Under the pieces are notes generated by a model. The model was not told the origin of the DNA and did not search any database. It saw only the letters and a program-made list of their open reading frames with translations. Shown in pieces: positions 25,018 through 33,058 of a DNA stretch of 64,000 nucleotides. Within the stretch, counting starts at the first letter, position 1; each line of letters opens with the position of its first letter. The translations under genes and the position numbers were made by a program. Origin of the DNA: JAAXGX01 sp965221595 (GTDB taxonomy: Bacteria > Acidobacteriota > Vicinamibacteria > Vicinamibacterales > UBA8438); the NCBI GenBank assembly GCA_965221595.1, contig OZ244900.1, positions 2,604,001-2,668,000 on the forward strand, written 5' to 3'.

Positions 25018-25305
25018 ATGTCGGCGGGCAGACGAACCGTGACCTGCGTGAAGTTCCAGAAGCGGATGCCGGGGCTGGACGAGCCGCCGTGGCCGGGCGA
25101 GCTCGGACAGCGGATCTACGAGAACGTCTCCGCCGAGGCCTGGAAGCTCTGGGAAGAGCGCATGAAGATGTTGCTCAACGAGTACCGACTCATGCCGTGG
25201 CAGAAGGAGGCTCAGCAGATCGTCGCCAGGGCGATGGAGGAGTTCTTCTTCGGCGAAGAGTCGACGCTCCCGCCGGACTACGTCCCGCCGCCGTCCAAGC
25301 CGTAA
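25018..25305 (+). CDS. yggX: Fe(2+)-trafficking / oxidative-damage protection protein YggX
   Basis: 95 residues from MSAGRRTVTCVKFQ, with GGAG about 9 nt upstream; an ATG at 25000 would add six residues and sits 2 bp after the molybdopterin-gene stop. Family marks are VTCVKFQKRMPGLDEPPWPG, ELGQRIYENVSAEAWKLWEE, MLLNEYRL and MEEFFFGE, with the single conserved cysteine at residue 10. The tail after EEFFFGEES is Pro-rich. YggX is a small cytoplasmic protein that protects iron-sulfur enzymes and labile iron, which fits its position directly behind an Fe-S molybdoenzyme. Confidence 0.92.
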   Translation: MSAGRRTVTCVKFQKRMPGLDEPPWPGELGQRIYENVSAEAWKLWEERMKMLLNEYRLMPWQKEAQQIVARAMEEFFFGEESTLPPDYVPPPSKP

Positions 25306-25421
25306 CGCAGGCTCCGCCTCGCTGCGGAACCCGCGCCCGACCTCCAAGTCGCCCGCCGTCTGCCGGTGCCGCGGCCCGACCGCCCGCCGCCGGAGTCCGC
25401 GCCGTTCTCGCGCGCAGGTTC

Positions 25422-26417
25422 CTACGTGCCGGCGAGCTCGAGGCCGCTCTTGATCGGCGCGATACCGGGCAGCTCCCACTCCTCCCACATCGTGTCGACC
25501 ATGCCCTGGATGTAGTCGATGTCCTCGTCGATCAGGTGGGCGAAGCGACCCTGCTTCACGAGGTACTCGCGAACCGGGATGCGGCCCTTCTTGTGCGGGT
25601 CGTAGGTGTAGGAGACCTTGCCGTCCAGGATCTCGTAGAGCGGGAAGATCCCGGAGCGAATGCCCAGCTCGCCGAGCTCCCGCGAGTAGCCGGGGTGGAA
25701 GTCCCAGCCCTTGGGGCACGGGTCGAAGGTGTGAATGAACGTGGGACCGCCCACGTTCAGCGCCTTGCGGGTCTTGTTCATGAAGTCGAGCACCGGGAAC
25801 GTCGCACTGGCCGTGGCCACGTAGCGACAGGTCGGATGCCCGACGGCGAGCATCGGGGCCAGATTCTTCTTCCAGCGGGCGTGCATGATGCGCCGCACGC
25901 TGCCGGGCGGCGTGAAGGTCGTCTGCGCGCCGTAGGTCGTCAGCCCCGTGGCCTGTATGTCCGTGTTCGCGGCCGACTCGTTGTCGTAGAGGATGATCAG
26001 CAGGTCGTAGTCGGTCTGCAGGGCGCCCGACATTCCGGACAGCCCCATGTCGCCGCCGCCGAGGTCGCCGCTGAAGTTGATCACGTTGATCTTCTCCTTG
26101 GCGATCTTCCCCTTCCGCATGAGCGCGCGCAGGCCCGCCGCCATGCCCACCGCGGAGGCGCCCCCGGCGCCGAGCTGGGTGTGCATCCACGGAATGATCC
26201 ACGGCGTGGTCTGGTAGCTCGTGTTCGCGACGTACATGCATCCGGTCGCGCCCGTCGCGACCGTGCGGGGACCCGACGCCTTGGCGAAGTCGCGCATGAC
26301 CAGGGCCGACTCGCAGCCCTGGCAGGTGCGGTGCCCCGACGTGTAGAACTCCTCCAGCGGCGCGTCCTTGGCCTTCCTCAGATGCTCGTAGTCGATCACC
26401 GGCAGCGTAGTTGCCAT
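25422..26417 (-). CDS. 2-oxoacid:ferredoxin oxidoreductase beta subunit (candidate oxalate oxidoreductase beta)
   Basis: 331 residues; this subunit holds thiamine diphosphate and one [4Fe-4S] cluster. Cysteines are in GHRTCQGCESAL, GATGCMYVANTS and HTFDPCPKGWDF. The TPP site is INFSGDLGGGDMGLSGMSGA followed by LYDNESAANTDIQATG. It is the last gene of a gamma/delta-alpha-beta operon on this strand. An ATG 9 bp upstream (26426) is possible; the one used has AAGGA at suitable distance. Most pipelines would call it pyruvate:ferredoxin oxidoreductase; the alpha subunit argues for a different substrate. Upstream spacing to alpha is 121 bp, wide for an operon. Confidence 0.85.
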   Translation of the reverse strand: MATTLPVIDYEHLRKAKDAPLEEFYTSGHRTCQGCESALVMRDFAKASGPRTVATGATGCMYVANTSYQTTPWIIPWMHTQLGAGGASAVGMAAGLRALMRKGKIAKEKINVINFSGDLGGGDMGLSGMSGALQTDYDLLIILYDNESAANTDIQATGLTTYGAQTTFTPPGSVRRIMHARWKKNLAPMLAVGHPTCRYVATASATFPVLDFMNKTRKALNVGGPTFIHTFDPCPKGWDFHPGYSRELGELGIRSGIFPLYEILDGKVSYTYDPHKKGRIPVREYLVKQGRFAHLIDEDIDYIQGMVDTMWEEWELPGIAPIKSGLELAGT

Positions 26418-26538
26418 CTCCGTCATCCTTCCTTCGTGCAGTACCCGCCTCGGTGCAGGACCGGCGTCCCACTCCGGCGCGCGCGGGACCGGCCGCAACC
26501 GCGTCCGCCGCGGCGCCCTGCCGCCCGTCGCCCGCGGA

Positions 26539-27759
26539 CTACTCGCGCAGACCCGTCCAGCTGACGATCTCCTCCGGCATGTCGCCCCGCCCGGCGGCCA
26601 GCGTCTCTTCGTACATCTTGGTGCATTCCTCGATCGAGATGTCGCGTCCGCCGAGGCCGCCCATGTAGTTGATGACGTTCGGGCGCTCGCGCAGCGGATA
26701 GAGGCAGGACCGCACCTCGTGCATGAGAATGCCGCCGTTGTCGGGCGACCCGTGCGCGAAGTCGCGATCGATGACGCCCACGCCCTTGAACCGGCCCAGG
26801 CAGGCGCGCAGCTCCTCGGTGGGGAACGGGCGGAACCAGCGCAGGTTGACGTAGCCGACCTTGTGCCCCTTTGCTCGCAGGCGGCGGCACGCGGTCCGGG
26901 TCGGCATCGCCACCGCGCCGATGCCGATGAGCACGGCCTCCGCATCCTCCGTCATGAACTCGGAGAAGTACGGATTGTCGTAGCGCTGGCCGAAGATTGC
27001 GTTGAACTCCTCGTACGCCTCCTTGATCACGTGCCGGGCGCGGCGGGCGGCCTCCCAGTTCTGGCGCCGCAGCTCCATCACCCAGTCCTCGTTCACCTGC
27101 GGCGCGATCGAGACCGGATTGTCGGGATGCATGCGCCGCTCGCCCAGGTCGAAGGGCGGCAGGAAGCGCTTGACGGCATCCTCGGTCGGCACCTTCACCA
27201 TGTGCTGCGAGTGCGTCAGGAAGGCGCCGTCCATCGCCAGCGCCATCGGCATGCGCACCCGCTTGTCCTCGGCAACGCGGTAACCGATGAACACGTGCTC
27301 GAGGGCCTCCTGCGCCGTGCTCGCCCAGCAGAGCAGCCAGCCCATGTCACGGAGCGACATGGCGTCGTTGTGCTCCACGCCGAACGCGCCCGGATCATCG
27401 AGCGCCCGGTTGCCGACCAGGAAGAGCGGCGGGAGGCGATCCGTGGCCGTGACGACCAGTGCCTCGAATCCGTACATCCAGCCCGTCCCGCTGCTGCCGG
27501 CGAACGCGCGCGCACCGACCGAGCTGGCGTGCTTGACGATCTCGAACTGCGAGTGCTCGCTGTCGGCGACGATGTACTCCGAGTCGAGCTCGCCGTTCGC
27601 GATCAGTTGCGAGAGCTGATCCATGACCTCCGTATAGGGCCGGATCGGGTAGGCGGCAATCACGTCGACGTCGGCCAGCTTCACGGCGTGCGAGACGGCC
27701 TGACAGCCGGTGAGCAGCTCCTCGCGGTCCCACACCTCTACGGCTTGCGCAATCGTCAC
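26539..27759 (-). CDS. 2-oxoacid:ferredoxin oxidoreductase alpha subunit with YPIRP motif (candidate oxalate oxidoreductase alpha)
   Basis: 406 residues. The pyrimidine-binding N-terminal domain has AAYPIRPYTEVMDQL with Arg40 where pyruvate enzymes have the Thr of YPITP. A second arginine, R118, is in LVGNRALDDPGAFG, 78 residues later. From memory, oxalate oxidoreductase of Moorella thermoacetica has Arg31 in YPIRP and Arg109, also 78 apart, both binding oxalate. The C-terminal part has AVLIGIGAVAMPTRTACRRL and IDRDFAHGSPDNGGI. If the analogy holds the complex splits oxalate to two CO2 with electrons to ferredoxin; otherwise it is a pyruvate or related 2-oxoacid enzyme. Gene order gamma/delta-alpha-beta also matches. 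Confidence 0.85.
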   Translation of the reverse strand: MTIAQAVEVWDREELLTGCQAVSHAVKLADVDVIAAYPIRPYTEVMDQLSQLIANGELDSEYIVADSEHSQFEIVKHASSVGARAFAGSSGTGWMYGFEALVVTATDRLPPLFLVGNRALDDPGAFGVEHNDAMSLRDMGWLLCWASTAQEALEHVFIGYRVAEDKRVRMPMALAMDGAFLTHSQHMVKVPTEDAVKRFLPPFDLGERRMHPDNPVSIAPQVNEDWVMELRRQNWEAARRARHVIKEAYEEFNAIFGQRYDNPYFSEFMTEDAEAVLIGIGAVAMPTRTACRRLRAKGHKVGYVNLRWFRPFPTEELRACLGRFKGVGVIDRDFAHGSPDNGGILMHEVRSCLYPLRERPNVINYMGGLGGRDISIEECTKMYEETLAAGRGDMPEEIVSWTGLRE

Positions 27760-27785
27760 GATCCCTCCTCAGCAGCCCGAATCCG

Positions 27786-28937
27786 TCATCCCTTGGCCGG
27801 GACGGTCGTTCCCTCGCTCTTCTCCACACCGGTTCCGGTCACGTGCGCATAGCGGATGCGGGTCTTGCCCTTCTTCTGCTCCGCCCACTTCACGTAGTCG
27901 GCGGGGTCCCGCTTGTGGTGTTCCCACGGGCTGTCGGTGTTCTCGAACTCGAGCTCGTCGACCATGACGATGCACTCCTTGACCGGACAGACCAGGGCAC
28001 ACTTGTGACAACCCGTGCACACCTCGTAGTTGACGTCGTACAGGCCGTCATCCGTCGGGTCGAAGCACTCGTCCGGGCAGTCCGCCCAGCAGAGGGTGCA
28101 CTTGATGCAGAGATCGAAGCGGACGACCGGCCGCTCGGTCTTGGAGGTGCCGTGCTTGAAACCGTCGTTGCGGTTCTGGCCGCGCGGTCCGAGCTGGAAC
28201 CCGCGTGGGACGGCGGGCACCACGACGCCGCCCTCCTCGAACTCGTGCCACTTGGGCAGGACCGGGATCTCGTGCGGCCACTCGATGCCCTGATCCGGGT
28301 TGACCACCTTGATACGGCGTAACGTGGCCTCGTAGGCTTCGCGCGCGGCTTCCGCACGGTGCTGCTCGCCGGTCTTGTCCAGGAGGAACTCCTCCACCGC
28401 CTCAATCCCGATGACGCCCGGGTCGACCGCCGCGATCGCCCCGAGACAGCGCTCCCGGGTCAGGTCGTCCTTGAAGACCCACAGCCCGGCCAGGCTCGGG
28501 TCGCCGTCGAGGATCGCCAAGCGGTAGGGATGGGGCTTCCGCTCCAGGAAACGCACGAGGTCGTCGTGCTCGCGCCGCGAGACCATCAGCAGGCAGCCCT
28601 TGTGCCCGACCTTCTCGTTGACCGGCCGGATGCCGTGCCAACCCCAGGGCTCCACGCCCTTCGCCATCGTGTCATCGACGACCAGGGACACGTCGGCCGC
28701 ATCGATATCCAGCTTCGCGCCGCACTCGGCCTCCAGCTCCTCCTCGGAGAGGTCGGGCGAGACGAAAGCGAAGTACTTGCAGGGGATTCCGTTGCGCTCC
28801 GGCGCGTCGCTGTAGCGGCCGTTCGAAAAGGCGACGCGTCCCATCCGGCTGGCTATCATGACGATGTCGCCGCCGATGTACTTGCCGAGATTCTTCTGGA
28901 AAATCCCTCGGTACTGGACCTCTACGCGCTTGATCAT
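27786..28937 (-). CDS. 2-oxoacid:ferredoxin oxidoreductase fused gamma/delta subunit
   Basis: 383 residues; a GGGAGAGG ribosome-binding site lies 8-9 nt before the ATG. Residues about 1-190 correspond to the gamma domain (KNLGKYIGGDIVMIASRMGR, CKYFAFVSPDLSEEELEAE), about 190-275 form a linker, and about 280-345 are a two-cluster ferredoxin (delta) domain: CIKCTLCWADCP and CTGCHKCALVCPVKEC. The delta domain passes electrons from the TPP/FeS core to external ferredoxin. A gamma-delta fusion is known in oxalate oxidoreductase and in some pyruvate enzymes. It is first gene of the operon with alpha 26 bp downstream. Confidence 0.85.
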   Translation of the reverse strand: MIKRVEVQYRGIFQKNLGKYIGGDIVMIASRMGRVAFSNGRYSDAPERNGIPCKYFAFVSPDLSEEELEAECGAKLDIDAADVSLVVDDTMAKGVEPWGWHGIRPVNEKVGHKGCLLMVSRREHDDLVRFLERKPHPYRLAILDGDPSLAGLWVFKDDLTRERCLGAIAAVDPGVIGIEAVEEFLLDKTGEQHRAEAAREAYEATLRRIKVVNPDQGIEWPHEIPVLPKWHEFEEGGVVVPAVPRGFQLGPRGQNRNDGFKHGTSKTERPVVRFDLCIKCTLCWADCPDECFDPTDDGLYDVNYEVCTGCHKCALVCPVKECIVMVDELEFENTDSPWEHHKRDPADYVKWAEQKKGKTRIRYAHVTGTGVEKSEGTTVPAKG

Positions 28938-29013
28938 AAAGCCGCCTCTCCCGGTGTCCCGCTGATTGGCGCCTGGACGCGCCCCGCTCCCCGGGGCCGC
29001 CAGGCCGTCAGAC

Positions 29014-29033
29014 CGGCTCGCGGCGGCGAGCCG
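29014..29033 (-). terminator. Weak hairpin after the SnoaL-like gene
   Basis: CGGCTCGC and GCGAGCCG form a perfect 8-bp stem around a 4-nt loop, 18 bp past the SnoaL-like stop and before the 2-oxoacid oxidoreductase operon. There is no T-run. Confidence 0.35.
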
Positions 29034-29050
29034 ATCCGCGCCTCATCGCC

Positions 29051-29479
29051 TCATCGGAGCTTCGATTCGAGATTGTGCGATCCAAGCGTCTTGTGTATCT
29101 CGAACATGCTCACGTTGCCGTGGTGTTCGACAATCTTCGCGTCGATGACCTTCCAGAGATGCGTCTCCGTCCACCGCACCGGCTTGCCGGTGGCAGGCAC
29201 GCCCATGAACGGTCCCCGGTGGACGCCGCCGTCCACCTCCACGGCGGTTGCAATCCAGTGCTCGTTCGAAATCTCGGCGACGACCCGGTAGCGCAGATCC
29301 GGGAACGCCCTGCGGGCCGCCAGCATCGCCTTCAGCAGGCCCTCCCGGTCCGGTGTCTCGACCAGCGGCATGTGGTCCACGAAACCCGGCGCGAGGACCT
29401 CGTCAGCCACCGCCGGATTACCCTTGCCCAGAACCTCCTCGTACAGCCGCCGCACGGCCGCCCTGTTCTGCACGCTCAT
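29051..29479 (-). CDS. SnoaL-like (NTF2-fold) ester cyclase-family protein
   Basis: 142 residues with an NTF2-like fold signature: an N-terminal helix (VQNRAAVRRLYEEVLGKGN), then VLAPGFVDHMPL, GLLKAMLAARRAFPDLRYRV, and the strand set HWIATAVEVDGG, FMGVPATGKPVRWTE. This is the SnoaL/polyketide-cyclase branch, which in bacteria covers many small hydrolases or cyclases of unknown substrate. GGAAG precedes the ATG. It lies upstream of the 2-oxoacid oxidoreductase genes on the same strand but is separated by a hairpin and 113 bp, so linkage is doubtful. Confidence 0.85.
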   Translation of the reverse strand: MSVQNRAAVRRLYEEVLGKGNPAVADEVLAPGFVDHMPLVETPDREGLLKAMLAARRAFPDLRYRVVAEISNEHWIATAVEVDGGVHRGPFMGVPATGKPVRWTETHLWKVIDAKIVEHHGNVSMFEIHKTLGSHNLESKLR

Positions 29480-29608
29480 GGGTCATCTTCCAGTCGGCAC
29501 CCACTGACCCGCGACGGCCGAGCCGCAGCCGCGCCCGGGCGACCGCTCCGCCGGGCCGGACGGCAAGCCGGATCCTAGCGGACTGCTCAGCATAGCTCAA
29601 AATGCAGC

Positions 29609-31081
29609 TCAACCGGATTCGACATCGCCCGCCAGCCGTCGGATCGGCCCGCCGGCCAGCAGCAGCAGCACGCCGACGCCGACGGAGACCAGCCCGATGG
29701 CGCCGAACAGCTGCGGGAGCGGGAGGCTCTCGATCAGCCCGGCCGCCAGGCCGGCCAGCAGGTTCCCGAGCGCCGAGGCCATGAACCAGATCCCCATCAT
29801 CTGGCCGACGAGGCGCCTGGGAGACAGCTTCGTGATGCTGCTCAGCCCGACCGGGCTCAGGCACAGCTCGCCCGTGGTATGGAAGAAGTAGGTCACCACC
29901 AGCCACATCGGACTGACGCCGCCATTCTCCCCGGCGAACGTGGCGCCCCAGGCGAGCACGAGGAAGCCGAGGCCGAGCTGAACCAGACCGAACGTGAACT
30001 TCACGGGGATCGAGGGATTGCGCGCCCCGAGGTGGAGCCACAGGGTACCGAACAGCGGGGCCAGCAGGATGATGAACAGGGGATTGACCGACTGCAGCCA
30101 GGTGGCCGGCAGCTCCCAGCCGAGCACGTCCCGATCGGTCAGCCGTTCAGCGAACAGGTTCATCGAGGATCCGGCCTGCTCGAAGCCTGCCCAGAAGACG
30201 GCAGCCGCGACCAGCAACACGGGGATGACCGCCACGCGCCGGCGTTCCTCGGAGTCGAGTCCACCCAGCAGGAACACGTACGCGAAATAGAGAACCACCA
30301 GGACCGTGATGAGCACGCTCGCGGCCTGCGCCACGCCCAGTACCGACAACGTCAGAACGCCGGCCGCATGCAGAACGACCAGCACCACCGCGAGCGCGGC
30401 CAGCGCGCCGCTGCCGCCGGCCAGCCCGCGCAGCGCGCCGGCCCGGTCGCCGGCCTCCTGCGCGCGCAGCAGGCCGGCCTCGCCCAGGCGCCGCCAGCCC
30501 CACACGTACTGCACGACGCCGAGCAGCATCCCCACGCCGGCGGCGCCGAAGCCGAGGTGCCAGTTGATCTCCTCGCCGAGGTAGCCGCAGATGAGCGGAC
30601 CGGCGAGCGCGCCGATGTTGATCCCCATGTAGTAGATGGAGAATCCGGCGTCCCGCCGGGCACCGCCCTCGGGGTACAGGTCGCCCACGATGGCGCTCAC
30701 GTTCGGCTTGAGCAGGCCGGTGCCGAGCACGATCAGCAGCAAACCGAGGTAGAACGCGGTCAACGTGGGAATCGCGAGCGTGAAGTGGCCGGCCGCAATG
30801 ACGACGCCGCCGTAGAGCACCGCGTGGCGCTGCCCCGTCAGCCGGTCGGCAATCCAGCCGCCCGGCAGTGCCACGGCGTAGACCGCAAACGTGTACAACC
30901 CGTAGACGGCGGTCGCCGTGACGTCGGTCATGCCGAGACCGCCGCGCGCCACGAGGTCCGTCATGAAGAGGACGAGAAGGGCCCGCATGCCGTAGTAGCT
31001 GAACCGCTCCCACATCTCGGTGAAGAAGAGGGTCGCCAGGCCCCCGGGATGGCCGAACCACTCGTTTCCGTCTCGCTGCAT
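29609..31081 (-). CDS. POT-family proton-dependent oligopeptide transporter
   Basis: 490 residues from MQRDGNEWFGHPGGLATLFF; the frame is open further upstream but this start fits the family. The proton-coupling motif ExxER is in FFTEMWERFSYYGMRALLV, and the second POT signature is FSIYYMGINIGALAGPLICG. About 12-14 transmembrane segments are predicted, with VVTYFFHTTGELCLSPVGLS late in the protein. It imports di- and tripeptides across the inner membrane with protons. It is divergent from the LigD-type gene at 31176. It is a natural partner of the secreted peptidases elsewhere in the window. Confidence 0.95.
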   Translation of the reverse strand: MQRDGNEWFGHPGGLATLFFTEMWERFSYYGMRALLVLFMTDLVARGGLGMTDVTATAVYGLYTFAVYAVALPGGWIADRLTGQRHAVLYGGVVIAAGHFTLAIPTLTAFYLGLLLIVLGTGLLKPNVSAIVGDLYPEGGARRDAGFSIYYMGINIGALAGPLICGYLGEEINWHLGFGAAGVGMLLGVVQYVWGWRRLGEAGLLRAQEAGDRAGALRGLAGGSGALAALAVVLVVLHAAGVLTLSVLGVAQAASVLITVLVVLYFAYVFLLGGLDSEERRRVAVIPVLLVAAAVFWAGFEQAGSSMNLFAERLTDRDVLGWELPATWLQSVNPLFIILLAPLFGTLWLHLGARNPSIPVKFTFGLVQLGLGFLVLAWGATFAGENGGVSPMWLVVTYFFHTTGELCLSPVGLSSITKLSPRRLVGQMMGIWFMASALGNLLAGLAAGLIESLPLPQLFGAIGLVSVGVGVLLLLAGGPIRRLAGDVESG

Positions 31082-31175
31082 GGGCTGCTCCTGCGCCGCT
31101 GCGTCGTCCGGTCGCCATGCGATGATAACGTGGGCAGCCGCGCCGGCGGCGACGCGCGGCCGGCAGCGATGCACC

Positions 31176-31886
31176 ATGCCCCTGGACGAGTACCAACGCA
31201 AACGCGATTTCTCGCGGACGCCCGAGCCGCGCGGCGACACGCGCCGGCGGCAGCGGTCGAAGACGGGCGGCCCGCGCGGCTTCTGCGTCCAGAAGCACCT
31301 GGCCAGCCGGCTCCACTACGACCTGCGGCTCGAGCACGCCGGCGAACTGCTCTCGTGGGCCGTACCGAAGGGGCCGTCGCTGAATCCGGCCGACAAGCGG
31401 ATGGCGGTGCGGACGGAGGACCACCCGCTCGACTACGGCGACTTCGAGGGGGTGATTCCGGCCGGCTACGGCGCGGGCGTCGTCATGCTGTGGGACTACG
31501 GCACCTGGACGCCGGCCGACGACGACGTCGACGGAGCGCTGGCGGCGGGCGACCTGAAGTTCAGCCTGGACGGCTACAAGCTGAAGGGCTCGTGGGCGCT
31601 CGTCCGCACGCGCGATCGCCCGACCACCCCACCCCGGCAGCGCGGACGGAACTGGCTGCTGATCAAGCACCGGGACTTCTGGTCGGGCGCACTCGACATC
31701 ACCGAGTTTGCGCCGCTCAGCGTCAAGAGTGCCGGCGACTTCGAGGACATCCTGGCGGCCGACATGCCGGCGTTGTGGCAGAGCGGGCGGGCGGGCGCCG
31801 GCGGCGCGCCGAGCCGCCGGCTGCAGGCGGTCATCGAAGCTGCCGCCCGCAAGATCCGCGGGCAACCGCGCGACGGGTCCCGGTGA
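31176..31886 (+). CDS. Stand-alone DNA ligase D 3'-phosphoesterase domain protein
   Basis: 236 residues, only the phosphoesterase (PE) module of LigD. The N-terminal Arg/Lys-rich tail (YQRKRDFSRTPEPRGD) leads to FCVQKHLASRLHYDLRLEH with the catalytic His and H-x-D, then VPKGPSLNP, HPLDYGDFEGVIPAGYGAG, GYKLKGSWALVR and NWLLIKHRD. In LigD this domain trims 3'-phosphate or ribonucleotide ends during double-strand-break repair with Ku. No ligase, polymerase or Ku gene is nearby. The C-terminal 45 residues (DFEDILAADMPALWQSG onward) are an extra helix-rich tail. Stand-alone PE proteins are known but less common. Confidence 0.92.
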   Translation: MPLDEYQRKRDFSRTPEPRGDTRRRQRSKTGGPRGFCVQKHLASRLHYDLRLEHAGELLSWAVPKGPSLNPADKRMAVRTEDHPLDYGDFEGVIPAGYGAGVVMLWDYGTWTPADDDVDGALAAGDLKFSLDGYKLKGSWALVRTRDRPTTPPRQRGRNWLLIKHRDFWSGALDITEFAPLSVKSAGDFEDILAADMPALWQSGRAGAGGAPSRRLQAVIEAAARKIRGQPRDGSR

Positions 31887-31892
31887 AGGCCG

Positions 31893-31982
31893 GGCGGCAA
31901 CCACCCGCGCCCGGCGGGCCGGCTACTTCCGACCGGATACAGCGCTGTTCGACGGCGGCAGCCGCCCGCGCCCGGCGGGCCG
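31893..31982. repeat. Near-identical 29-bp direct repeat after the PE gene
   Basis: Units at 31893-31921 and 31954-31982 (GGCGGCAACCACCCGCGCCC and GGCGGCAGCCGCCCGCGCCC, both ending GGCGGGCCG) differ at two positions and are offset by 61 bp, the same offset as the pair at 22767-22856. The second unit ends where the TGA of the YvcK gene begins. Confidence 0.8.
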
Positions 31983-31988
31983 TCACGC
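31973..31988. repeat. 16-bp stop-codon repeat shared with 52489-52504
   Basis: CGGCGGGCCGTCACGC is identical at both sites. In both, its TCA is the reverse complement of the TGA stop of a minus-strand gene (yvcK here, ypdA at the other). Confidence 0.7.
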
Positions 31989-32957
31989 GAGGAGGCGCCG
32001 GGCGAGCACGCTCCACACGGCGTAGGCGAGCCGTTGGCGCTCATGCCGGGCGATCGGGCCGTGCCAGAAACGCCCGCTGAGCACCTCGCAACCCGGCGGG
32101 AAGTTGCCGGCCGGCAACGGCTCCTTGTGCTCGGCGGCGTACCGCCCGAGCGCATCACCAGGAGGGTGGCCGCTGTTGACGACGACCACGTCGACAGGCC
32201 GGCCGATTGCCTCACCCACGCGGCGGACCGCCTCGCCCGCCGAGAATCCGCGCATCCCGCGGCCCTCGGTCAGCAGGTTGGCGACGAGGACGACCGGCCC
32301 CTTGACCGCCTGCAGCTCGGCCGCCACGCCCTCCACCAGCAGGGTCGGCATCAGGCTGGTGTAGAAGCTGCCGGGGCCTATCACCACTGCGTCGAACGTG
32401 CGCAGCGCCTGCGCCACGGCCGGATGGATGGTGACCTCCGGGTCCAGCCAGATGCGCTCGATGCGGCGGCCCTGCGTCTGCTCGGCGTCGACGGCGACCT
32501 CGCCGCTCGTCCGCGACCCGTCCTCGTACTCCGCGCAGACGGACGCATGCTGGACGCTCACCGGCCACACGCGCCCGCGGCAGTCGAGAAGCGTGCACAG
32601 CGAATCGAGCGCGGCCAGGAAATCCCCGCTGCAGCGCTCCATCATCGACAGCAGCAGGTTCCCGCCCGTATGACCGCCGAGGCGCCCGTTCTCCAGCGCC
32701 GGCAGCCGCGAGAGCAGGACGCGGCGCGCCTCGGACTCGTTGCGCGCGAGGGCCAGGGCGCAGCGCAGCACGTCGCCGGGCGGCAGGACGCCGAACTGGT
32801 CCCGGAGCTGACCCGAGCTGCCGCCGCTGTCGAACATGGTGACCACGGCGTTCACGCGGATCCAGGGGTTCTGCTTCAGACCGCCGATGAGGCTGGGCAG
32901 CCCCGTGCCTCCGCCGAAGCACCCGATGTTCAGCCGCGTGAGCTGCATCGTGGGCAT
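31983..32957 (-). CDS. yvcK: YvcK-type gluconeogenesis/cell-envelope factor (CofD superfamily)
   Basis: 324 residues from MPTMQLTRLNIGC; MQL three codons later is also possible. It belongs to the CofD-like superfamily, with CFGGGTGLPSLIGGLKQNP at the N-terminus, VTMFDSGGSSGQLRDQFGVL, LPPGDVLRCALAL, ENGRLGGHTGGNLLL, VVIGPGSFYTSLMPTLLV and VVNSGHPPGDALGRYAAE. YvcK binds UDP-sugars and affects peptidoglycan supply and growth on gluconeogenic substrates in Bacillus. It is normally linked to rapZ and whiA, neither of which is here. It is followed by the direct repeats and divergent from the YheT hydrolase. Confidence 0.9.
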   Translation of the reverse strand: MPTMQLTRLNIGCFGGGTGLPSLIGGLKQNPWIRVNAVVTMFDSGGSSGQLRDQFGVLPPGDVLRCALALARNESEARRVLLSRLPALENGRLGGHTGGNLLLSMMERCSGDFLAALDSLCTLLDCRGRVWPVSVQHASVCAEYEDGSRTSGEVAVDAEQTQGRRIERIWLDPEVTIHPAVAQALRTFDAVVIGPGSFYTSLMPTLLVEGVAAELQAVKGPVVLVANLLTEGRGMRGFSAGEAVRRVGEAIGRPVDVVVVNSGHPPGDALGRYAAEHKEPLPAGNFPPGCEVLSGRFWHGPIARHERQRLAYAVWSVLARRLLA

Positions 32958-33058
32958 TATCCACCAGCGGCGCGGCGGGCGGGCGAACCCGCTCGCCGCG
33001 CGCAGTCCACCGGCGGCGCACGGTTCCGCACGTAATACCATGGAGCAGCAAAGTCGCC

